NCBI RefSeq assembly: GCF_963977235.1
Contig: NZ_CAXBOD010000001.1
Span: forward strand, 248,001-312,000
Source of the DNA: Albimonas sp963977235
GTDB lineage: Bacteria; Pseudomonadota; Alphaproteobacteria; Rhodobacterales; Rhodobacteraceae
Direction of reading: 5' to 3'
Length of the DNA stretch: 64,000 nt
Part shown: positions 25,273 to 34,004 of the stretch, in pieces
Layout of the letters: each line of letters opens with the position of its first letter
How positions within the stretch are numbered: the first letter of the stretch is position 1
Translations under genes and position numbers: made by a program
Notes under the pieces: model-generated
What the model was told of the DNA's origin: nothing
The model's input: the letters and a program-made list of their open reading frames with translations, nothing else
Databases searched by the model: none

Positions 25273-26796
25273 TCAGTCGTTTCGGATGATCGGCTCGAGG
25301 GCGAGCCCCGCGCGCAGCAGCGCCAGGTCTCCGCCGGACGGCGCCGAGAGGAGGAAGGAGGTGGGCAGGCCCGCCCGGTCGCGCCCCGAGGGGATCGCGA
25401 GGCCGGGGAGGTCGAGGAAGCTGCCGAGCCCGGTGTTGCGGTTCGCAAGGCCGGTGAGGCGGCGGAAGGCGTCCTCGTCCTTCATCTCCGAGAGGCGGGG
25501 CGCGGTGATCGCGGTGGTGGGCATCGCCAGCAGGGCTCCGTCGAGGGTCGCCGCGACCTCGGCCATCGCCTCGGCGCGCAGGCGGTGCAGGCCGATCAGG
25601 TCGGCGGCCGACATCTCGCGCCCGATGCGGATGCGGGCGGCGACGCGGGGGTCGATGCGCGCCAGCTCCGGGCCCTCCAGCGCGAAGCGGTGCAGGGCCC
25701 AGGCCTCGGCCGCGACGATGGAGTGCGCCGTTAGCGCCTCGGCCGCGCGGTCGAGGGCGGGCAGCGGCTCGCGCCGGATCCAGGCGCCGGCCTGGCGCAG
25801 GCGGGCCAGCGCGTCCTCGAAATTGGTGGCGACGTCGGGGGCGAGGTCGCGCAGCGCCACGCCCTCGGGGACCAGCAGGGTCAGCCAGGCGGGGTCGAGG
25901 GGGGGGGGCGCGGGCCGGGGCGCGCCGCGCAGGATGGCGTCGAGGAGCGCGGCGTCCTCGACCGAGCGGCACAGCGGGCCGACGGTGTCCTGCGTGCCCG
26001 AGAGGGGGAAGATCCCCCCCATCGGCAGCCGCCCGCCCGAGGATCTGGCGCCGACGATCCCGCAGAAGGCCGCGGGAATGCGGATCGAGCCGCCGGTGTC
26101 CGAGCCCAGCGCGCAGGGAACCAGCCCCCCCGCCACCGCCGCGCCGGACCCCGAGGAGGAGCCGCCGGGCGCGTGCGCCGCGCCGGGGGCGGCGGGGTTG
26201 CGGGGGGTTCCGAAGTGCGGGTTCTGGCCGAGCGCGGAATAGGCGAACTCGGCGAGGTTCAGCTTGCCGAGCGAGACCATGCCGGCCCGCGCCGCGTGGC
26301 TGACCACGGCCGCGTCGCGCACCGCGGGGATCGCGTCGGCATGCAGGGCCGAGCCGGCGGTGGTCCGCTCGCCGGCCATGTCGGCGAGGTCCTTCCAGGC
26401 GATGGGCACCCCGTCGAGGGGCGAGAGCGGCCGGCCGGCGGCGAGGCGCACGTCGGCGGCGGCGGCCTCGGCCCGCGCGCGTTCCGGCGTCTGGCGCAGG
26501 AAGACGGCCGGGTCGCCGGCCGCGATGCGGTCGAGCAGAAGCTCGGTCAGGGCGAGCGCCGAGGTTTCGCCGGTGGCCAGCGCCCGGCCGATCTGGGCGG
26601 CGGTGGCGTCGGCGATCCGCTCGAGGCGCCCGCCCGGCCCCCCGGCGGCGGCGGCGGCCGATCGTGCGGTGGCGGGCCTGCCGCCCGACTTTCCCGAGGC
26701 GGAGGCGCCGCGCGACTTTCCGGCGCCGGCGGTGGCGCGCGATGCGGCGCGCAGGGGGGACCGGCGAGGGGCGGCGAAACGGTCTGGGGCGTCCAT
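25273..26796 (-). CDS. Amidase of the amidase-signature family
   Basis: 507 aa. The Ser-cisSer-Lys triad can be placed: Lys in GVPIAWKDLADM, cis-Ser in APGGSSSGSGAAVAGG and the nucleophile Ser in SDTGGSIRIPAAFCG. The first about 55 residues are an Ala/Arg/Gly-rich low-complexity extension before ADATAAQIGRALATGE, so the real start may be further inside; GAGG lies 9 nt before the ATG at 26796. The enzyme hydrolyses a C-N amide bond in the cytoplasm; relatives include N-carbamoyl and carboxamide hydrolases and GatA. The 18-nt gap to hyuA4 suggests it acts on the ring-opened (ureido or amide) product or prepares the substrate. Confidence 0.9.
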   Translation of the reverse strand: MDAPDRFAAPRRSPLRAASRATAGAGKSRGASASGKSGGRPATARSAAAAAGGPGGRLERIADATAAQIGRALATGETSALALTELLLDRIAAGDPAVFLRQTPERARAEAAAADVRLAAGRPLSPLDGVPIAWKDLADMAGERTTAGSALHADAIPAVRDAAVVSHAARAGMVSLGKLNLAEFAYSALGQNPHFGTPRNPAAPGAAHAPGGSSSGSGAAVAGGLVPCALGSDTGGSIRIPAAFCGIVGARSSGGRLPMGGIFPLSGTQDTVGPLCRSVEDAALLDAILRGAPRPAPPPLDPAWLTLLVPEGVALRDLAPDVATNFEDALARLRQAGAWIRREPLPALDRAAEALTAHSIVAAEAWALHRFALEGPELARIDPRVAARIRIGREMSAADLIGLHRLRAEAMAEVAATLDGALLAMPTTAITAPRLSEMKDEDAFRRLTGLANRNTGLGSFLDLPGLAIPSGRDRAGLPTSFLLSAPSGGDLALLRAGLALEPIIRND

Positions 26797-26968
26797 CGGA
26801 CACGTCCTCTTCCCCCGCGCGCGAAGGGGTGCGCGCGGCGCCTGGCGTGGGGGCCCAGGTCGGTTGCGTCTGCGGGCCGGTCGTCCGGCCCGCCTCTCGG
26901 TCGGCGGGGCGCGCGCGGGCGCGTTCCCGTGTCTGGCCTTTGGGGCGCGCGGCGCGCCCGGCGCAGTC

Positions 26969-28075
26969 TCAGGCGGCGTCGAGCACCACGCTCGCCTGCT
27001 CGGGCCGCCAGCGCAGGTCGACGGGCGAGCCGGGGGCGAGGCCGCGGCCCTCGAACCGCTCCCGGTGGGTTTCGAGGCGCACGCTGAGCGCGTCGTCGAG
27101 CTCCACCGTCGCGAAGATCACGTGGCCGACGGGGTCGAGCGCCGAGATCCGGCCGCTGAGCCCTTCGCTCGCCCGGGGGTCGAAACCCGCGGCGCCCGGC
27201 GCGCGCAGCTCGACGAACTCGGAGGGGGCGACGACGGTGGCGCCGGCGCCGGGGGCGGCGCCCTCGAACACCGGCGCGCCCCGGAGCGGGCCAAAGCGGG
27301 TCGAGACCACGGCGCGGCCGCCCTCCGATCCGGAGATCCGCCCGGGGATCAGGATGTTGCGGCCGATGAAGCGGGCCACGAAGGGGGTGCGGGGGCGGGT
27401 GTAGAGCTCGAACGGGGCCGAGATCTGCTCGACCCGGCCGGCGTTCATCACCACCACGCGGTCGCCCATCGACAGGGCCTCGGACTGGGCGTGGGTGACG
27501 AAGATGAAGGTGATCCCGACCTCGCGCTGGAGGATCTTGAGCTCCTCCTGGATCGACTTGCGCAGGTTGGCGTCGAGCGCGCCCAGCGGCTCGTCGAGTA
27601 GCAGGATCTCGGGCTCGACCGCGAGGCCCCGGGCGAGCGCCACGCGCTGCTTCTGGCCGCCCGAGAGCGCGCTTTCCTTCGCGCCGGCGACGTCGCCCAG
27701 CTCGAGCTTGTCGATGATCGCCGAGGTGCGCCGGGTCACGTCGCCCGACGAGAGGCCGCGGACCTTCAGCCCGAAGGCGATGTTCTCGCGCACGCTCATG
27801 TGGGGGAACAGGGCGTAGTTCTGGAAGATCGTGGCGGTGGGGCGCTGCTCGGCCTGCACATGGGTGAAGTTGCGCCCGCGGATCAGCAGGTCGCCCGAGG
27901 TGATCTCCTCGAGCCCCGCGATCATGCGCAGCGTCGTGGTCTTGCCGCAGCCCGAGGGGCCGACGAAGGAGATGAACTCGCCCCTGGTCACGCGCAGGTC
28001 GAAATCCTCGACCGCGACGGTCTGGCCGCCGTAGACCTTGCGCAGCTTGACCAGCTCGAGGTCGAATTCGGACAT
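26969..28075 (-). CDS. ABC transporter ATPase, polyamine/sugar (PotA/UgpC-like) type, second ATPase of the operon
   Basis: 368 aa. Walker A GPSGCGKTTTLRM, signature LSGGQKQRVALARG, Walker B ILLLDEPLGALDANL and switch His in FVTHAQSEAL are intact. Residues about 240-365 form the TOBE-type regulatory domain. GGAG lies 9 nt before the ATG. It follows the Tat-secreted binding-protein gene by 61 nt. The same gene run already encodes another complete ATPase (32666-33784) next to the permeases. The two are only moderately alike, so this is not a recent duplication. Confidence 0.92.
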   Translation of the reverse strand: MSEFDLELVKLRKVYGGQTVAVEDFDLRVTRGEFISFVGPSGCGKTTTLRMIAGLEEITSGDLLIRGRNFTHVQAEQRPTATIFQNYALFPHMSVRENIAFGLKVRGLSSGDVTRRTSAIIDKLELGDVAGAKESALSGGQKQRVALARGLAVEPEILLLDEPLGALDANLRKSIQEELKILQREVGITFIFVTHAQSEALSMGDRVVVMNAGRVEQISAPFELYTRPRTPFVARFIGRNILIPGRISGSEGGRAVVSTRFGPLRGAPVFEGAAPGAGATVVAPSEFVELRAPGAAGFDPRASEGLSGRISALDPVGHVIFATVELDDALSVRLETHRERFEGRGLAPGSPVDLRWRPEQASVVLDAA

Positions 28076-28136
28076 CGGGGGGCGCTCCGGGAACAGGAGG
28101 GGCCCCCGCCCGCCGGGCGGGCGAGGACGGGAGGGA

Positions 28137-29348
28137 TCAGGCCGAGAGGAACTCGTCCCACTTCATCATCAGGTGGTCGTACTCGTCGGGCCACTGGTGC
28201 CAGTAGGCGACGTGGGAGGCGCGCTCCTCGAGCGAGCCGCCGTCGCGCAGGTCGCCCTCGGCGATGCCGCGCTCGGGCGCGCCGGTCCAGGGCTGGCCCT
28301 CGTACCAGAAGGCATATTTCGCCGGGTCCATGACCTCCTTGATCTTGGTGGTCGGCGAGTAATAGCCCTGCTCGGAGACCGTGATCGCGGGGGGGCCCGA
28401 GAGCCAGTAGTCGGCGTAGGCCTTCACCGCCTCGGCGTTGGGGGTGCCGTCGACCATCGAGATGCCGATGGCCCAGCCGCGGTAGCCTTCCTTGGGCACC
28501 GCGTAGGCGCAGGGGATGCCCTGGGCCTTGACCGCCATCACCGCGGGCTGCCAGGCGTCGGCGACGACCATCTCGCCCGAGGCGAGCAGGTTCACCAGCT
28601 CTCCGAAGTCGCCCCAGAGCGCGCGGAACTGGCCGCCCTTCTTCTTGGAGATCAGGAAGGCCGCGGCCTCGTCGATCTCCTCGATCGAGGGGTTGCCGGG
28701 GTTGGGAACCTCGAGCAGGCCGAGGCTGTTCATGGCCAGGATCGCCTGGCCGAAGGCGATCAGCGGGTCGACGTTGAGGCCCGACTTGCCCTTGAACTTG
28801 TCGTCGAACAGGCACGTCCAGGAGTTCGCCTCCTCGGCCTCGACCAGGTCGGGGCGGTAGCCGATGGAGTCGAAGTTGAAGACGGTGGGGACCATCCACA
28901 GCTGCGTCTTGGCCTCGTCGGCCCAGATCTGGCCGGCGATATGGGCCTGGGGCGTCATGCCCTCGGCCACCTCGGAGAAGATCGGCCGGATGTCGCCCCA
29001 GTTCGACAGGTCCGAGGTGGCGATGGGGGCGATGGTGTTGGTGATGGTCATCGCGGGCAGACGCTCGCCGATGGTCTCCCAGCAGTCGTAGGCGGTGGAG
29101 CCCGACAGAAGCTCGGTCTGGGTGTTGGGGAAGATGTCGGCCTTGCCCGACACCGAGCCGACGCCCGAGGTCTGCTGGAACTCCTGAAGGATGCGCTCCT
29201 GCACCGTGACCGAGAGGCCGACGGTGCGCAGCTCCTGATCCGCGAGGCTCTGGGCCCAGAGGCGGTTCGGCCGGATCAGCGAGGTCGAGCCGGCCAGCGC
29301 GCCGGCGCCCGCGATGAAGCCGCGGCGAGAGGGGTGGAAGGGTCTCAT
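28137..29348 (-). CDS. Tat-exported periplasmic solute-binding protein (PotD/PotF-like)
   Basis: 403 aa from ATG at 29348 (MRPFHPSRRGFIAGAGALAGS), with AGGGAG 6 nt upstream. The SRRGFIAGAGALAG segment is a twin-arginine signal, so the protein is exported folded. The rest is a type II binding-protein fold of the spermidine/putrescine group (ALWGDFGELVNLLASGEMVV, VPKEGYRGWAIGISM, YAFWYEGQPW). It delivers ligand to the permeases at 30912-32669. Its paralogue at 35137-36399 shares the EGYRGW and AFWYxGxP motifs but has no signal. The ligand may be a polyamine, an opine-like compound or a lactam. Confidence 0.9.
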   Translation of the reverse strand: MRPFHPSRRGFIAGAGALAGSTSLIRPNRLWAQSLADQELRTVGLSVTVQERILQEFQQTSGVGSVSGKADIFPNTQTELLSGSTAYDCWETIGERLPAMTITNTIAPIATSDLSNWGDIRPIFSEVAEGMTPQAHIAGQIWADEAKTQLWMVPTVFNFDSIGYRPDLVEAEEANSWTCLFDDKFKGKSGLNVDPLIAFGQAILAMNSLGLLEVPNPGNPSIEEIDEAAAFLISKKKGGQFRALWGDFGELVNLLASGEMVVADAWQPAVMAVKAQGIPCAYAVPKEGYRGWAIGISMVDGTPNAEAVKAYADYWLSGPPAITVSEQGYYSPTTKIKEVMDPAKYAFWYEGQPWTGAPERGIAEGDLRDGGSLEERASHVAYWHQWPDEYDHLMMKWDEFLSA

Positions 29349-29401
29349 GGTCGTCTCCCTGTTGACGATCTGTCGAGGTCGTGTCGCACGCGCCGGCAGG
29401 A

Positions 29402-30154
29402 TCAGTAGCGGCCCACCAGCAGGCCCCCGTCGACGGTCAGCACCTGTCCGGCGAGATACCGGGCCTGATCCGAGACGAGGAAAAGGATGACGTCGGCGAT
29501 GTCCTCGGGTTCTCCGACCCGTCCCATCGGAATGAACTCCGCCGCCTTCTCGAGGCCCTCGGGTCCCAGCGAGTGCTGCTCGGACAGGGCCTGGGCGGTG
29601 CGGATGTAGCCGGGCGCGACGCCGTTCACCCGGATGCCGGAGCGCGCCAGCTCGACCGCCAGCGCGCGGACCATGCCCACCACGCCCGACTTGGCCGCAG
29701 AGTAGGCGACATGCTCGTCCCAGCCGTAGGCGACGCCCATGATCGAGGAGAGGCAGACGATGGCGCCGGCGCCTTTGGCCTTCATGCCGGGGACGGCGGG
29801 GCGGATCAGGCGGATCATGCCCTTGAGGTCCACCTCCATCGTGTGGTCCCATTTCGCGTCGGTCAGCTCTGCCAGCGGGACCTTGTGGGCGATGCCCGCG
29901 TTGCAGACCAGCGCGTCAAGCGCGCCGTGGGCGGACTCGATCCTCGCGACCAGCGCCTCGGCCGCGGGGGTGGAGGTGACGTCGAGGGGGTGGAACTCGG
30001 CGGCGCCGCCCGTGGCCTCGATGTCGGCGACGACGGCGGCGCCCTCGGTCTCGAGCACGTCGGTGACGATCACGCGCCAGCCGGCGGCGGCGAAGGTCTT
30101 CGCGGTGGCGCGGCCGATGCCGATGCCCGCGCCGGTGATCAGGACGGTCTTCAT
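29402..30154 (-). CDS. SDR family NAD(P)-dependent oxidoreductase (first of two)
   Basis: 250 aa from ATG at 30154 (MKTVLITGAGIGIGRA), with GAGGGGG just upstream; a GTG at 30172 overlapping the previous stop (GTGA) is an alternative. TGAGIGIG (residues 7-14), CNAG, the catalytic Ser in CLSSIMG and YSAAK are all present, and GLLVGRY ends the protein. It is a classical SDR that oxidises or reduces an alcohol/ketone, here probably on the carbon skeleton of the transported compound. It lies between the second SDR gene and the binding-protein gene of the polyamine-type importer. Confidence 0.9.
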   Translation of the reverse strand: MKTVLITGAGIGIGRATAKTFAAAGWRVIVTDVLETEGAAVVADIEATGGAAEFHPLDVTSTPAAEALVARIESAHGALDALVCNAGIAHKVPLAELTDAKWDHTMEVDLKGMIRLIRPAVPGMKAKGAGAIVCLSSIMGVAYGWDEHVAYSAAKSGVVGMVRALAVELARSGIRVNGVAPGYIRTAQALSEQHSLGPEGLEKAAEFIPMGRVGEPEDIADVILFLVSDQARYLAGQVLTVDGGLLVGRY

Positions 30155-30168
30155 GGGGGCCCCCTCGC

Positions 30169-30915
30169 TCACAGCATCACGTCGCCGGAATTGGGGCCAA
30201 GCGTCTGGCCCACATAGATTTTCGCGTCGTCCGAGGCGAGGAAGGCGACGGTCGCCGCCACGTCCTCGGGGGCGCCGAAACGGCCCAGCGGCAGCTCGGC
30301 CGTCTTGGCGGCGCGCCAGTCGTCCGAGAGGGCCATCACCAGCTCGGTCGCGATGGGGCCGGGGGCGACGGCGTTGACGCGCACGCCGCGGGAGGAGACC
30401 TCGCGGGCGAGGCTCTTGGTCAGGCCGATGATGCCGGCCTTGGCGGCGGAATAGTGCGAGAGTTCGATCCCCCCGATCTGGCCGAGCTGGGAGGCGATGT
30501 TGACGATCACGCCCTGCCCGGCGGCCAGCATCGGGTTGATCGCCCGGCGGCAGCCGAGGAAGCAGCCGCGCAGGTGCACCGCGATCATCCGGTCGAAATC
30601 CTCGACGCGGAGGTCCTCGAGCTTCGCCTGGTGGACGATGCCGGCGTTGTTGACCGCGAGCGTGACGCGGCCCCAGGCGGCTTCCGCGGTCGAATACATG
30701 GCCTCGACGGCCTCGGGGGAGGAGACGTCGCCGGGGGCGGGGAGGGCCTCGCCCCCGGCCGCGCGGATGGCGGCGACGGTTTCCTCCGCGCGGTCGGGCG
30801 AGAGGTCGTTGACGGCGACGCGGGCGCCCTCGGCGGCGAGGCGCAGGGCGATGGCCTTCCCGATGCCGGCGCCGGCGCCGGTGACGAGGGCTGTGTGGGC
30901 GGAAAGCCGGCTCAC
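30169..30915 (-). CDS. SDR family NAD(P)-dependent oxidoreductase (second of two)
   Basis: 248 aa from GTG at 30915, which overlaps the stop of the permease gene by 4 nt (GTGA) and has GGAGG 7 nt upstream. TGAGAGIGKA, NNAGIVHQ, the catalytic IASQLGQ serine and YSAAKAG are visible. FabG-like SDRs of this size act on hydroxy/keto acids or alcohols. The C-terminus ends in GPNSGDVML, unlike the GG-rich end common in FabG. It is embedded in the importer operon with another SDR, suggesting successive redox steps on the same substrate. Confidence 0.9.
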   Translation of the reverse strand: MSRLSAHTALVTGAGAGIGKAIALRLAAEGARVAVNDLSPDRAEETVAAIRAAGGEALPAPGDVSSPEAVEAMYSTAEAAWGRVTLAVNNAGIVHQAKLEDLRVEDFDRMIAVHLRGCFLGCRRAINPMLAAGQGVIVNIASQLGQIGGIELSHYSAAKAGIIGLTKSLAREVSSRGVRVNAVAPGPIATELVMALSDDWRAAKTAELPLGRFGAPEDVAATVAFLASDDAKIYVGQTLGPNSGDVML

Positions 30916-31769
30916 GCCTCGTCCTCCTGGATGCCGGAGGCCCGGATCCGCGCTCGGCGCACCGAGGCCGCCATCAGCAGCCCGTAGATCGCCAGGATCG
31001 CGAAGGAGAACAGGGTCGACAGCACCCCGAAGGCGAAGATGTTGGGGTGGATCTCGACCGCGAAGGTTCCGTAGATCGCCAGCGGCAGGGTCACGTCGGA
31101 GCCGGCGGTGAACAGCGAGCGGGGGAATTCGTCGTAGCTGAGCGTGAAGCCGAACAGCATCGCCGAGAGCACGCCGGGGAACACCATCGGGAAGGTCACC
31201 TTGCGGAAGGTGACCGCGGGCGAGACGCCCAGCGCCCAGGCGGCCTCCTCGACGCGGGGGTCGAAGCGGTTGAAGATCGCCAGCATCACCAGGAAGGCGA
31301 ACGGGTAGGTGTAGACCACGTGCAGCACGAAGGCCGTGCCCCACCAGCTTCGGTCGATCCCGAGGTTCTGGGCGACCAGCGCCTGGCCCAGCCCCAGCAG
31401 CAGGCCCGGGACCATCATCCCCAGGATCACCAGGTAGAAGACGAAGCCCGAGCCGGGGAAGTTGCGCCGGAACGCCTGCGCCGTCAGCGTCCCCAGCACG
31501 GTCGAGACCACGGTCGTCGCAAAGGCCAGCGACAGCGAGCGCAGCAGCGCCTCGCGGATCGGCAGGGGGGCGATGCGGGTCGCCTCGGTCAGGCCGAACA
31601 GGTGGCGATACCAGTAGGTCGACCATTCGATGATCGGGAACTGGGGCCCGCCCTCGGGGCCCGCCTGGAAGCTGAGGATGCCCATCACCACGAAGGGCCC
31701 GTAGAGGAAGACGATGAACAGGCCCGTGTAGACCGCCAGCGCCCGCTTGAGGATCGGCAGATCGCCCAT
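30912..31769 (-). CDS. ABC transporter permease (PotC-like)
   Basis: 285 aa with six membrane segments and the EAA-loop region EEAAWALGVSPAVTFRKVTFPMVFPG. It is the second inner-membrane subunit of the polyamine-type importer. Its ATG lies 3 nt after the stop of the first permease gene, and its stop overlaps the SDR start. GGGAG is 9 nt upstream of the ATG. Confidence 0.93.
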   Translation of the reverse strand: MGDLPILKRALAVYTGLFIVFLYGPFVVMGILSFQAGPEGGPQFPIIEWSTYWYRHLFGLTEATRIAPLPIREALLRSLSLAFATTVVSTVLGTLTAQAFRRNFPGSGFVFYLVILGMMVPGLLLGLGQALVAQNLGIDRSWWGTAFVLHVVYTYPFAFLVMLAIFNRFDPRVEEAAWALGVSPAVTFRKVTFPMVFPGVLSAMLFGFTLSYDEFPRSLFTAGSDVTLPLAIYGTFAVEIHPNIFAFGVLSTLFSFAILAIYGLLMAASVRRARIRASGIQEDEA

Positions 31770-31772
31770 GAC

Positions 31773-32669
31773 TCAGAGCTCCCGGCGCAGGTTCACGAGG
31801 CGCAGCAGGGCCGCCACGATCACCCCGATGCAGACGGTCAGCACCACCCCGATCACGGCCGCGAAGGCCCATTTCAGGGATCCGACCTGGCTGACGATGA
31901 TGTTGCCCAAGAGGTTCACCTTGCGCCCCGAGAGGGCGGAGGCGGTCGCGAACTCCCCCAGCACCATGACCGAGACGAAGATCGACCCGACCACCACCCC
32001 GGGCAGCGACAGGGGGAAGACGATGCGGCTGAAGATGGTCCAGGCGCCGGCCCCGAGGTCGCGCGCCGCCTCGATCAGGCTGTCGTCGATGCGCGCCAGC
32101 ATGAAGGCCACCGGCCCGACCATGAAGACCACGTAGATCTGCACCATGCCGATGATCACCGAGGTCTCGGTGAACAGCAGCGTCTCGATCGGCTGGGAGA
32201 TCAGGCCGAGCCGCTCGAGGACGATGTTGACCGCCCCCTCGCGCCCCAGCATCGGCCGCCAGGCCAGCACCCGGATCAGGAACGAGGTCCAGAACGGGAT
32301 CACGCAGGCGACCAGCAGGATCGTCTGCACGCCCTTGTTGCGCACGAAGCGGCCGATGAACAGCGCGGTGGGGTAGCCGATCAGGAAGGTCAGCCCCAGC
32401 ACCGTCAGCCACAGCCGCAGCGTGCGCACCAGGGCGCCGACATAGGTGTCGGAGGCGAAGAAGGTCGTCCAGCTCTTCGTGGTCAGCGTAGAGTTGATCG
32501 CGAAGGTCGTCTGGGTCCAGAAGCTGACGTAGATCATCATGCCCAGCGGCACGAGAAGGAACAACGCCATCCACAGGACGCCCGGCGCCGCCAGCGCCCA
32601 GCTTCGATTGCGCGCCAGGAACCCCTCCCGCGGGAGGGCGGAGTCCGTGCTTGCGGGCGAGGGGGTCAT
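31773..32669 (-). CDS. ABC transporter permease (PotB-like)
   Basis: 298 aa from ATG at 32669 (MTPSPASTDSALPREGFLARNR), with GGGAG 7 nt upstream and a 4-nt overlap with the ATPase stop. Six hydrophobic segments and the EAA loop IEAARDLGAGAWTIFSRIVFPLSLPG are visible. The N-terminal hydrophobic segment is preceded by a charged tail, as in PotB/PotH. It forms the channel with the permease at 30912-31769. Confidence 0.93.
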   Translation of the reverse strand: MTPSPASTDSALPREGFLARNRSWALAAPGVLWMALFLLVPLGMMIYVSFWTQTTFAINSTLTTKSWTTFFASDTYVGALVRTLRLWLTVLGLTFLIGYPTALFIGRFVRNKGVQTILLVACVIPFWTSFLIRVLAWRPMLGREGAVNIVLERLGLISQPIETLLFTETSVIIGMVQIYVVFMVGPVAFMLARIDDSLIEAARDLGAGAWTIFSRIVFPLSLPGVVVGSIFVSVMVLGEFATASALSGRKVNLLGNIIVSQVGSLKWAFAAVIGVVLTVCIGVIVAALLRLVNLRREL

Positions 32670-33784
32670 GCGAGGGCTCCCGCTGGGTCGGGGACGGGGA
32701 TGCGCAGGCCGGCCTCGTCGAACAGGCCCACGTCCGCGACCCGCCAGCGCACGGCCAGCGTCTCGTCGAGCGCGTAGCTTTCGGGGGCCTCGCGGCTGAG
32801 ATGACGTTCGACCTCGAACACCTTCCCGTCGCCGCGGCGCAGCAGGTAGAGCACGCGCGAGCCGAGGAATTCGGAGGCGACGAACCGTGCCGGCATCGCC
32901 GCCTCGCCCGGGCGCGGGGGCGCGTCGTCGCGGCTGATCCAGGCCGCGTCGTAGGGCACGCCGTAGGTGGCCGCGCGCTCGGCCGGCGCGGGGGCGGGCA
33001 GGCGCAGGGGGCCGGCGGGGGTCTCGACCTCGAACCCGTCCGCGCCGCCGCGGCCGGGCAGCAGGTTCCAGGCGTTGAGGAAGCGCGCCACGCGCATGTC
33101 GGCGGGGCGGGCGAAGATCTCGGCCGGGGGGGCCACCGCCAGGGCGCGGCCGCGGTCGAGCACGATCATCCGGTCGCCCATGGCCAGCGCCTCGGCCTCG
33201 TTGCCGGTCACGTGCAGGAAGGTGACGCCCAGCGCCCGGCGGATGCGGCGCAGCTCGACGGTCATCCGCTCGCGCAGGTTGGCGTCGAGCGCGCCCAGCG
33301 GCTCGTCGAGCAGGCACAGGCGCGGCTCGGCGACCAGGGTTCTGGCGAGGCTGACGCGCTGCTTCTGGCCGCCCGAAAGCTGGCCCGGGGCGCGGGACTC
33401 GAGACCCGAGAGGCCGACGAGGTCGAGCATCGCCGCGACCCGGCGCGTCACCTCGGCCGCGTCGGTCACCGGCGCGACCTCGCGGAAGCGCAGGCCGAAG
33501 GCGACGTTCTCGAACACCGACATGTGGGGGAACAGGGCGTAGGTCTGCTGGACGATCCCGAGGCCCCGGCGATGGGTGGGCAGGCCGGTCACGTCGCGCC
33601 CGTCGAGCAGCACCCGGCCGGCGTCGGGCGCCTCGAGCCCCGCGATCACCCGCAGCAGCGTCGACTTGCCCGAGCCGGAGGGGCCCAGAAGCGTCAGGTA
33701 CTCGTCCTCGCGCACCGTGAGGGAGACGTCGTCGAGCGCGACCTCGGTCCCGTATCGTCTGGTGAGGCCCTGGAGCTCCAGCAT
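32666..33784 (-). CDS. ABC transporter ATPase, PotA-like, first gene of the importer operon
   Basis: 372 aa from ATG at 33784 (MLELQGLTRRYG), chosen because GGAGGG lies 9 nt upstream and the family starts here; the open frame upstream is AT-richer promoter DNA. Walker A GPSGSGKSTLLRV, signature LSGGQKQRVSLART and Walker B LCLLDEPLGALDANL are complete. The usual switch histidine motif reads FLHVTGNEAEAL, with Gly in place of the common Gln/Asp. A TOBE-like C-terminal domain follows (residues about 235-365). It is divergent from the double-winged-helix GntR gene, which probably controls the operon. Confidence 0.92.
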   Translation of the reverse strand: MLELQGLTRRYGTEVALDDVSLTVREDEYLTLLGPSGSGKSTLLRVIAGLEAPDAGRVLLDGRDVTGLPTHRRGLGIVQQTYALFPHMSVFENVAFGLRFREVAPVTDAAEVTRRVAAMLDLVGLSGLESRAPGQLSGGQKQRVSLARTLVAEPRLCLLDEPLGALDANLRERMTVELRRIRRALGVTFLHVTGNEAEALAMGDRMIVLDRGRALAVAPPAEIFARPADMRVARFLNAWNLLPGRGGADGFEVETPAGPLRLPAPAPAERAATYGVPYDAAWISRDDAPPRPGEAAMPARFVASEFLGSRVLYLLRRGDGKVFEVERHLSREAPESYALDETLAVRWRVADVGLFDEAGLRIPVPDPAGALA

Positions 33785-34004
33785 GCCGGCCTGCCCTCCT
33801 GAAGATGCATGCGATGCGACTCGCGAGATCAGAATTGCACTTTGAACGCAAAAGTCAAAAACTACGGAGGTCTCTGGTGCAGAATCTGTGGAAGAGACTG
33901 AAAGATAGGCAGGAAAGCTCAGATGTTTGGCAGAGGGAAATCGTCTTTCGCATACGAAGGTCGGTTTTGACGCCGCGGCTCCGTCCCCAAGCCGGAGGCC
34001 GGCC

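Noticed and set aside
21386..26803. A single 1805-codon minus-strand frame that could suggest a giant HyuB fusion
   Set aside because: Only the last 589 codons are HyuB. The rest is the out-of-frame shadow of hyuA4 and the amidase gene, both of which have their own starts and ribosome sites.
33853..33858. TTGACT on the minus strand as -35 of the polyamine-importer promoter
   Set aside because: The region is A/T-rich and promoter-like, but no acceptable -10 lies at 16-18 nt, so no promoter was assigned.
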